Assembly (NCBI GenBank): GCA_023423835.1
Contig: JAFAEW010000114.1
Coordinates: 1 to 20,592 of the forward strand
Origin: Bacteroidota bacterium
Lineage (GTDB): Bacteria > Bacteroidota > Bacteroidia > Chitinophagales > Chitinophagaceae
DNA: 20,592 bases
Direction of reading: 5' to 3'
The notes below the pieces were generated by a model, which searched no databases, was not told the DNA's origin, and saw only the letters and a list, made by a program, of their open reading frames with translations. The position numbers and the translations under genes are program-made. Shown here piece by piece: positions 14,831 through 20,592 of this stretch (its first letter is position 1; each line of letters starts with the position of its first letter).

Positions 14831-17587
14831 ATGAGAGACTTTTCATATATCACCAATTCTCACCCTGAATATATTGAGAATTTATACGTAGAATACAATA
14901 AAGATCCTGAAAGTGTTGACCCGGAATTCCAGAAATTCTTCGAAGGTTTTGACTTCGCCGTGCGGTATCCGCAAAAGGCTGCCAATGGTCATGGCGTAAC
15001 AAAGCCGGTAACCGAACCGCCCATATCCGACAATAACTGGAAGAAGGAATTAGGCGCCTATCGCCTCATTCTTGGTTATCGGAATAAAGGGCATCTGCTG
15101 GCAGATACCAATCCGATCAGGAAAAGGAAAGACCGGAGTGCGAATCTTGATCTCAGCTTTTTTGGTTTATCGGATGAGGATCTGGATAAGAAATTCCTGG
15201 CAGGCAATCAATTGGGTCTCGGAGACGCTACCCTGAGAAATATCCTCGGATATCTTAAAAAAACCTACGCGGGCAAAGTAGGAATTGAATATAAATACAT
15301 TTCAAGTCAGAAGAAAATTGAATGGCTCACCAGTCATTTTGAAAAAGCCTTTAATGAACCTTTTTCACTGGAACAGAAAAGACGTATCCTGGAAAAGCTC
15401 AACGAAGGGGTGATGTTTGAAAAGTTTCTGCACACCAAATATGTTGGTCAGAAAAGATTTTCGCTGGAAGGAGGAGAAACGACTATACCGGCAATGGATG
15501 CCATCATCAATCTTGCAGGTGAGCTGAACGTGCAGGAAGTGGTGATTGGAATGGCCCATCGCGGAAGGTTGAATATCCTTGCCAATGTAATGGGAAAAAC
15601 CTACGAACAAATTTTCAGTGAGTTTGAAGGAACCGGAAAAGTCGACCAGACCATGGGCAGCGGCGACGTTAAATACCATCTCGGCTATGGAAGCGAAATA
15701 ACAACTGCCGGAGGAAAGAAAATGCATTTGAAATTAATGCCAAATCCTTCCCATCTCGAGGCGGTTGATCCGGTGGTGCTCGGCTTCACCCGTGCAAAGG
15801 CCGACATTTTATATGAAAGCGAATTCGACAAAATCCTTCCGATCCTGATTCATGGCGATGCATCATTAGCCGGACAGGGAATTGTATATGAAGTATTACA
15901 AATGAGTGATCTGAAAGGATATGATACCGGAGGAACCCTCCATTTCGTTATCAATAATCAGATCGGATTTACAACAGATTTTGATGATGCTAGAAGTAGC
16001 GATTACTGTACCTCTCTTGCATCGGCCATTCAGGCGCCGGTTTTTCACGTGAATGGAGACGATGCTGAGGCGGTAGTAAAATGTGTTGAAATTGCGGTTA
16101 AATTCCGGCAGGAATTTAATACCGACGTTTTCATTGACATGGTATGTTACCGCAAACATGGACACAATGAAGGCGATGATCCGAAATTTACGCAGCCATT
16201 CATGTATTCGCTCATTGACAAACATCCGAATCCAAGGGAAGTTTATACGCAGTTTTTACTTGAAAACGGCGAACCGGATGCAAAACAACTTGCTAAAGAC
16301 ATGGAGAAAAAGTTTTGGGATGATTTGCAGGCAAGACTGGATGAAGTAAAACAAAATCCTTTGCCTTACACTTACCAGCAGCCCGAAATTTCCTGGAAAT
16401 CGCTGAGACCTGCAACTGTGGAGGATTTTGAAAGCTCGCCGGACACCGCCATTAGTGAAGCCGACTTTAAAAAGATTTTTGATGCTATAATGAGCTGGCC
16501 CGAAGATTTTACCCCTCTACGCAAAATTCAAAAAATTCTTAAAGACAAGATTACTTTATTTGAATCGGAAAAGAAGGTCGATTGGGCAACCGGCGAATTG
16601 ATGGCTTACGGAAGCCTTTTGCTGGACGGGAATAATGTGAGAATGAGTGGTCAGGATGTAAGACGTGGTACTTTTTCTCATCGTCATGCAGTATTACGCG
16701 ATCAGAATACGGATATCGCGTATAACAGATTGGGAAGCCTTGAAAAGCAAAATGCAAGGTTTCAGATTTACAACAGCCTGTTAAGCGAATATGCAGTATT
16801 GGGATTTGAATACGGATATGCGCTGGCCACGCCCGATGCACTCGTACTTTGGGAGGCTCAGTTTGGCGATTTTGCCAATGGTGCACAGGTAATGATCGAT
16901 CAGTTTATCGTTTCGGGAGAACAGAAATGGAACCGAATGGATGGCGTGGTGCTTTTGCTTCCACACGGATATGAAGGCCAGGGTCCCGAACATAGCAGCG
17001 GAAGAATAGAACGCTTTCTTCAATCCTGCGCAGAACTGAATATTGTGGTAACGAATATCACCACGGCTGCTAACTTGTTTCACGCGTTAAGAAGACAGCT
17101 TGCCTGGCCCTTTAGAAAGCCATTGGTCAACTTCTCACCGAAGGCTAATTTAAGACATCCAGGTAGCTATAGCCCGATGAGTGAATTTACCTCCGGAGCA
17201 TTTAAAGAGGTAATTGATGATCTCTCCGTAAAAAATGCTTCAGACGTCAAAAAGGTTTTGCTTTGTTCAGGAAAACTATATTTCGATCTGGAAGCAAAAA
17301 AGGAAGCGGATAACCGGTCAGACATTGCCATAATACGGATTGAGCAACTGTATCCTTTGCCGGTTAATCAGTTGAATGAACTCTATCAGAAGTACCATAA
17401 GGCCATCTGGTTTTGGGTACAGGAAGAACCACTGAACATGGGTGCAGCCTCTTTCCTTCAAATGAATCTGAAATCGATCAATTATGGCGTTATCAGCCGC
17501 CATCCGAGTGCATCTATTGCCACTGGATATTCTAAGACGCATAAACAGGAACAAGAGGAGATAATTGATACTGCCTTTAGTATCTGA
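14831..17587 (+). CDS. sucA: 2-oxoglutarate dehydrogenase E1 component
   Basis: The thiamine-diphosphate E1 enzyme of the 2-oxoglutarate dehydrogenase complex: it decarboxylates 2-oxoglutarate and passes the succinyl group to lipoyl-E2 in the TCA cycle. The protein has 918 residues from the ATG at 14831. The N-terminal E2-binding motif region P-E-Y-I-E-N-L-Y with F-F-E-G-F-D is at about 12-41. G-M-A-H-R-G-R-L-N is at 240-248 and N-P-S-H-L-E at 305-310. The ThDP/Mg region has G-D-A-S at 342-345, G-D-D-A-E-A-V at 409-415 and H-G-H-N-E-G at 443-448. The transketolase-like pyrimidine domain has S-G-Q-D-V-R-R-G (606-613), E-A-Q-F-G-D-F (675-681) and G-P-E-H-S-S-G-R (718-725). An in-frame TTG at 14798 would add 11 residues but overlaps the promoter. 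No E2 gene follows, so the partner is encoded elsewhere. Confidence 0.96.
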   Translation: MRDFSYITNSHPEYIENLYVEYNKDPESVDPEFQKFFEGFDFAVRYPQKAANGHGVTKPVTEPPISDNNWKKELGAYRLILGYRNKGHLLADTNPIRKRKDRSANLDLSFFGLSDEDLDKKFLAGNQLGLGDATLRNILGYLKKTYAGKVGIEYKYISSQKKIEWLTSHFEKAFNEPFSLEQKRRILEKLNEGVMFEKFLHTKYVGQKRFSLEGGETTIPAMDAIINLAGELNVQEVVIGMAHRGRLNILANVMGKTYEQIFSEFEGTGKVDQTMGSGDVKYHLGYGSEITTAGGKKMHLKLMPNPSHLEAVDPVVLGFTRAKADILYESEFDKILPILIHGDASLAGQGIVYEVLQMSDLKGYDTGGTLHFVINNQIGFTTDFDDARSSDYCTSLASAIQAPVFHVNGDDAEAVVKCVEIAVKFRQEFNTDVFIDMVCYRKHGHNEGDDPKFTQPFMYSLIDKHPNPREVYTQFLLENGEPDAKQLAKDMEKKFWDDLQARLDEVKQNPLPYTYQQPEISWKSLRPATVEDFESSPDTAISEADFKKIFDAIMSWPEDFTPLRKIQKILKDKITLFESEKKVDWATGELMAYGSLLLDGNNVRMSGQDVRRGTFSHRHAVLRDQNTDIAYNRLGSLEKQNARFQIYNSLLSEYAVLGFEYGYALATPDALVLWEAQFGDFANGAQVMIDQFIVSGEQKWNRMDGVVLLLPHGYEGQGPEHSSGRIERFLQSCAELNIVVTNITTAANLFHALRRQLAWPFRKPLVNFSPKANLRHPGSYSPMSEFTSGAFKEVIDDLSVKNASDVKKVLLCSGKLYFDLEAKKEADNRSDIAIIRIEQLYPLPVNQLNELYQKYHKAIWFWVQEEPLNMGAASFLQMNLKSINYGVISRHPSASIATGYSKTHKQEQEEIIDTAFSI

Positions 17588-17604
17588 TACAGCTAAGTTT
17601 TGTT

Positions 17605-17644
17605 AAACAGAAAAGCATGGATCGTCTCCATGCTTTTCTGTTTT
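17605..17644 (+). terminator. Strong terminator after sucA
   Basis: Arms at 17605-17621 and 17627-17643 form a perfect 17-bp stem with a 5-base loop, ending in TTTT on the + strand. It begins 18 bases past the sucA stop codon. The 5' arm starts with AAA, so it may also stop transcripts from the minus-strand gene that ends at 17734. Confidence 0.9.
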
Positions 17645-17733
17645 ATAATGCATTTAAACTATATTAATAACCTGGTCCTTTTAAAACTGTATAAGCCCTA
17701 AAAAGATTCATTTCATCTGGTTAAGCAGGTACT

Positions 17734-17976
17734 CTAATTCTTAGATAAAAAGTAATAGTCCGGGGAGGATTCTAAACCTTCCTTAAAAACAGATAACAAT
17801 GTTTTATCTTGTTTTATTAATTGCAAAGACCTCCTCTCGAATACATCTGTGTTGAGTTTAAAAGATTCAAATGATTCAATTGCCGGAAGAAGTCTTTTTA
17901 AAAAATCTATTTCTTCTCTCATCTGTTCCTCGTCGAAACCGCTGCTCTTTACTGGTAAAATTAATTCTCGTTCCAT
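17734..17976 (-). CDS. Small uncharacterised protein
   Basis: An 80-residue protein starting at the ATG at 17974-17976, which has AAAGGAAT 6 bases upstream, a better ribosome binding site than most genes here. An in-frame ATG at 18013-18015 would give 93 residues, but the extra part is cysteine-containing and looks non-coding. It is acidic and mainly helical: a heptad-like stretch (about 15-33, E-E-Q-M-R-E-E-I-D-F-L-K), then F-E-S-F-K (36-40) and a C-terminal S-P-D-Y-Y-F-L (71-77). There is no signal peptide, membrane segment or known motif. I do not recognise it. It stands alone between the sucA terminator and the polysaccharide export operon, on the opposite strand to both, and is AT-richer than the flanking genes. 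A regulator or small binding protein is possible but unsupported. Confidence 0.6.
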   Translation of the reverse strand: MERELILPVKSSGFDEEQMREEIDFLKRLLPAIESFESFKLNTDVFERRSLQLIKQDKTLLSVFKEGLESSPDYYFLSKN

Positions 17977-18083
17977 GATAATTCCTTTTCTACCAATACA
18001 GACTTCAAAAAGCATGCATGGTTAAAATTGGCGCAAAAAAATCGGTTTTTTATCGAAGGTTTTAATACACATTTAATTTAATC

Positions 18084-18108
18084 TTTGATTACTTTAACCC
18101 TATATTTA
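18084..18108 (+). promoter_or_regulatory. Weak candidate promoter for the export operon
   Basis: TATATTTA at 18101-18108 is one base off TAnnTTTG, and a TTTG lies at 18084-18087, but the 13-base spacing is shorter than normal. If used, it would give a leader of about 115 bases containing the 16-codon ORF. Confidence 0.3.
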
Positions 18109-18154
18109 CAAGTAACATCAAACATTAACAAAACCAAAATAAATTGCTGAAAAG

Positions 18155-18205
18155 ATGGCAGGAGGATTACTACCGTTAAAAGTCTTGAACCCGGAGGTCT
18201 GCTAA
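18155..18205 (+). CDS. Possible 16-codon leader ORF before the export operon
   Basis: ATG to TAA encodes MAGGLLPLKVLNPEVC. It ends 24 bases before the Wza-type start. AAAAG (18150-18154) directly precedes the ATG. GGAGG occurs twice within it (18161-18165 and near 18192-18196), unusual in a genome with weak Shine-Dalgarno sites. Four of 16 codons are leucine. Its higher GC and codon-like composition contrast with the AT-rich flanks. It could be a translated leader controlling the operon, a structured RNA segment that happens to be open, or a remnant of a longer gene. It is too short to judge by sequence alone. Confidence 0.4.
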   Translation: MAGGLLPLKVLNPEVC

Positions 18206-18229
18206 ATCAATTTTTGCAACTCAACCTTA

Positions 18230-18991
18230 ATGAAAACCAGATCAGTACATATCACCCTTTTCCTCATGCTGATGATCCTTTCCGGGTACGGGTGCATCAG
18301 TACAAAAAGTACGGTTTATTTCAATGATCTGCCCGACGCTCAACGGGTGGTTTTAGAAAAAATATCAGCTCCCGTTCCCACCATTCAGGTAAATGACCGG
18401 ATAGAAATTAAAATCGGTGGAGAAAATGCCAAAACGGTCGAATACATTGCAAGGCAGTTCGCGGGAAGTTCAACTTCTGCCACAATTGAGACAATAGTTG
18501 ATATTGATGGAAATATTGAGCTACCACGTATCGGTCGCATGAAAGTTGAAGGATTATCAAAAGAAGTAGCAAAAACAAACATCACTAACGCTTATAAAGA
18601 ATATCTTGTAAATCCGGTTGTGCTGATAAAATTTGGTGATTTCAGATATACCGTTCTTGGAGAGGTGCGATCGCCAGGTACCAGGCTCGTTCCTTCAGAC
18701 AAAATTTCTTTACTGGAAGCCATCGCCAATTCGGGCGACCTCACTGAATATGCCGAAAGGAAAAAAGTCAGGATCATCCGGGATGTAAACGATGAACGTG
18801 AGGTCTTGTCCATTGACCTTACCAATAAAAACATTTTGAACAGTCCAGATTATTATTTACATCCCAATGATATTATTTATGTAACGCCACGCGAGATCAA
18901 ACAAGCTACTTCCAATTTCCAACGAACGGTACTTTTATTTTCAGGAGCTGCAAGTCTCATCACGGTGTTTCTCGTATTGTTTAAACGGTAA
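18230..18991 (+). CDS. Wza-type polysaccharide export protein
   Basis: A 253-residue outer-membrane/periplasmic export protein for capsule or exopolysaccharide. It has an N-terminal signal with Cys22 as a probable lipid-modified residue, although the box G-Y-G-C lacks the usual hydrophobic -3 residue. The polysaccharide export domain (about 49-135) contains V-N-D-R-I-E-I-K-I (54-62), D-G-N-I-E-L-P-R-I-G (93-102) and the N-P-V-V element (128-131). The SLBB-type domain covers about 139-218, with L-G-E-V-R-S-P-G (143-150) and H-P-N-D-I-I-Y-V (211-218). A C-terminal membrane helix (about 233-251) ends in K-R, a feature common in the Bacteroidota branch and absent from the large enterobacterial Wza. 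The Wzc-type gene follows after 2 bases, so the two are co-transcribed and probably translationally coupled. Confidence 0.92.
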   Translation: MKTRSVHITLFLMLMILSGYGCISTKSTVYFNDLPDAQRVVLEKISAPVPTIQVNDRIEIKIGGENAKTVEYIARQFAGSSTSATIETIVDIDGNIELPRIGRMKVEGLSKEVAKTNITNAYKEYLVNPVVLIKFGDFRYTVLGEVRSPGTRLVPSDKISLLEAIANSGDLTEYAERKKVRIIRDVNDEREVLSIDLTNKNILNSPDYYLHPNDIIYVTPREIKQATSNFQRTVLLFSGAASLITVFLVLFKR

Positions 18992-18993
18992 TT

Positions 18994-20592
18994 ATGAGTT
19001 ATCCAGTAACAGATAATGAACATACGGAAATAGTGGCGGTTCAGGGGTCGAACTTCGACATCAAGAAGTTTTTCTATAAACTTGTCGGATTCCTTCCCTT
19101 TATTCTGTTATCGCTCCTGATCGCTTACGGATGCGGCCGCTTGTATTTAAGGTGGACGCCCTCAAAACATCGCATTTCTGCCAACCTTCTCATCAAAGAC
19201 GATGATGAAACTTCCCCCGACTACACCATTCTTCGCGAATTGGGAGTAATGCCCGGAAGCAAAGAAGTGCAGAACCAGATTGACATCTTACAATCATACG
19301 ATTTGTCGGAAACGGTGGTGGATTCTTTAAATCTTCAAATTAAAATTTATACCCAGGCGAGAATATCGTCTTCCTATTTGTATGGACCTGCAAGCCCGGT
19401 AATTGTTCAACCCGATCGTTCTGATACCGCTTCATACTCACCCGGAAATTACACGCTTCATGTTTACGAAGATCGTTTCACCCTTGAACCCCAACAGGAT
19501 GCCGGACAAAAGAAATCTTATCGGTACGATCGGCCGATTTTGTTGGGAGGAAAAAGAGTTACCGTGAAACGTAATCGTACGGTAAAAGTGAGTGATAACG
19601 GTTATTCTCTTGAGATCGCGCCGAAAAAATCTACCGTCTTATCGGTTAGAAATGCACTTGCTGTTGTGAAGCTGCACGATATGGGAGGAATTCTCGAGAT
19701 AGCGATGCTAGACGTTTCCCCCTTTAGGGCGGTGGATATCATCAATGCGATCATGGAATCCTTTAATGCAGCCGCATTGAAAGATAAAAACCTTGCGGGT
19801 GTAAGAACGGCAAAGTTTGTTTCTGAAAGAGTGGACAGCGTTGCCCGTGAATTGGATGAATTGGAATTTAAGGCGGAAGTGTTTAAGAAAACGAATAAAA
19901 TCAACGATATAAGCGCAGCCGGTAATACCTATCTCAATGAAGCTTTCAACTACGATAAGGCCGGCGTTGAGCAAAGGGGTGCACTGCAGCTTTTAAACGG
20001 GTTGGAACTGTCGATCAAAAATGCGAAGGATTTTACAGATGTTATTCCCTCCTACAACGGTATAAGTGAGGCTACGCTTTCAGCTTTAATCAATGAGTAT
20101 AATAACGGTATTCTCGCTTACCAGGAACAGCAAAAGATCAGTACCGCAAAAGACCCGGTGATGGCGATGCAAAGGGAAAAACTTGCTGATTTACGAGATA
20201 ACATTTTTAAAAACATCAAAAGTATCCGCGACGGCTACGGCACGCGGCTCTCGCAACTGAATGCACAACAGCATAATTTCGAAGGATTGCTGGCATCGTT
20301 TCCGGAAAAGGAAAGAGAATATATTAAGTTGCGCCGGCAGATTTCTGTGAAAGAATCGCTCTATCTCTATTTGTTGCAGAAAAAAGAAGAGACCGAGCTT
20401 GCACTCGTTTCAACCTTAAATGACTCGAGAGTCGTTGATCCTGCTCTGGATCATGGAATCGTTTTACCGAAAACCGATCAGGTGATGCTGTTTTCGATGA
20501 TGCTCGGTTTGGTATTTCCGGTAGGTGTGATGCTGCTCATGGAAATGTTTAACAACAAAATTTCAGACCGGAAAGAAATTGAAGAAAATTGC
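18994..20592 (+). CDS. Wzc/GumC-type chain-length and export protein (partial, 3' end missing)
   Basis: The frame is open for 533 codons from the ATG at 18994 to the window end. A cytosolic N-terminus leads to membrane helix 1 (about 30-52) and a Wzz-type domain with I-S-A-N-L-L-I-K-D-D (61-70). A long helical coiled-coil segment (about 270-430) comes next. The G-rich/NVR-type block has E-R-E-Y-I-K-L-R-R-Q (about 440-449), and membrane helix 2 is at about 497-517. These are the marks of polysaccharide co-polymerases that set chain length and join Wza. In many Bacteroidota a cytosolic tyrosine kinase with Walker motifs follows helix 2. The window ends about 16 residues after it, so presence of the kinase cannot be judged. 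The start is 2 bases after the Wza-type stop codon. Confidence 0.9.
   Translation, partial: MSYPVTDNEHTEIVAVQGSNFDIKKFFYKLVGFLPFILLSLLIAYGCGRLYLRWTPSKHRISANLLIKDDDETSPDYTILRELGVMPGSKEVQNQIDILQSYDLSETVVDSLNLQIKIYTQARISSSYLYGPASPVIVQPDRSDTASYSPGNYTLHVYEDRFTLEPQQDAGQKKSYRYDRPILLGGKRVTVKRNRTVKVSDNGYSLEIAPKKSTVLSVRNALAVVKLHDMGGILEIAMLDVSPFRAVDIINAIMESFNAAALKDKNLAGVRTAKFVSERVDSVARELDELEFKAEVFKKTNKINDISAAGNTYLNEAFNYDKAGVEQRGALQLLNGLELSIKNAKDFTDVIPSYNGISEATLSALINEYNNGILAYQEQQKISTAKDPVMAMQREKLADLRDNIFKNIKSIRDGYGTRLSQLNAQQHNFEGLLASFPEKEREYIKLRRQISVKESLYLYLLQKKEETELALVSTLNDSRVVDPALDHGIVLPKTDQVMLFSMMLGLVFPVGVMLLMEMFNNKISDRKEIEENC

Larger units (their letters stand above)
18016..18229. other. Regulatory gap before the polysaccharide export operon
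   Basis: 214 bases between the small minus-strand gene and the Wza-type gene. The first 140 bases are very AT-rich, with an A7-TCGG-T6 stretch (about 18035-18051) that could be a weak hairpin. From 18155 the composition rises to about 47% GC for 51 bases, exactly over a short ORF with two GGAGG motifs. No tRNA or other recognised RNA family is apparent. Confidence 0.6.

Noticed and set aside
17977..18015. An upstream ATG giving the small protein a 13-residue extension
   Set aside because: The internal ATG has a clear AAAGGAAT upstream, and the extension has no sign of coding sequence.
18035..18051. A7-TCGG-T6 stretch as a terminator
   Set aside because: The stem would be only A-T pairs, and no gene ends towards it on either strand.
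1..20592. CRISPR arrays, insertion sequences, tRNA genes or prophage genes
   Set aside because: No spaced direct repeats, transposase or integrase motifs, terminal repeats or tRNA-like cloverleaf sequences were seen. All gaps are under 220 bases.

Overview
The window looks like chromosomal DNA of a Bacteroidota member, most likely from the Chitinophagales/Sphingobacteriales side. That placement is inferred from the style of several proteins: a SucA whose N-terminus starts M-R-D-F-S-Y-I-T-N, a large TamB-like protein, and a Wza-type protein with a C-terminal membrane helix. It also rests on -7 boxes of the TAnnTTTG type (clearest before rpsT) and on mostly weak Shine-Dalgarno sequences. No phage, insertion sequence, CRISPR array, tRNA or rRNA is visible.

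Layout. 1-93 is the 3' end of an unidentified gene. 134-1084 encodes a secreted protein with two PDZ domains, closed by a perfect hairpin terminator. 1214-2650 holds a bifunctional nuclease (DUF151 plus UVR motif) and ispE of the MEP isoprenoid pathway, on the + strand. The ispE stop overlaps the end of a convergent HerA/YjgR-type ATPase gene (2642-4174, -). Upstream of that gene is a secreted esterase (4257-5399, -), which is divergent from a 1632-residue TamB-like envelope protein (5542-10440, +). The TamB gene converges, 4 bases apart, on a lipoprotein alpha-galactosidase of family GH27 (10445-11695, -).

Next come four minus-strand genes: the chaperone pair grpE-dnaJ (with a terminator after dnaJ), a LysE-type exporter, and rpsT (ribosomal protein S20), which has its own promoter and terminator. 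sucA (E1 of 2-oxoglutarate dehydrogenase) is divergent from rpsT and ends at a 17-bp perfect-stem hairpin. A small unknown gene (17734-17976, -) lies between this housekeeping block and the start of a polysaccharide export operon: a 214-base region with a 16-codon leader ORF, a Wza-type export protein (18230-18991), and a Wzc/GumC-type chain-length protein that runs off the window end.

How the genes work together. Most of the window is ordinary core metabolism, protein folding and envelope maintenance. GrpE and DnaJ are co-chaperones of a DnaK that is not in the window. SucA needs an E2 that is also elsewhere. The accessory part begins at about 18.1 kb, where the Wza-like and Wzc-like proteins would form the trans-envelope export apparatus for a capsule or exopolysaccharide. 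I did not find a clearly new biological system. The most interesting signals are the translated-looking 16-codon leader before the export operon, the RNA hairpin directly against the dnaJ start, and the uncharacterised 80-residue gene at the core/capsule boundary.
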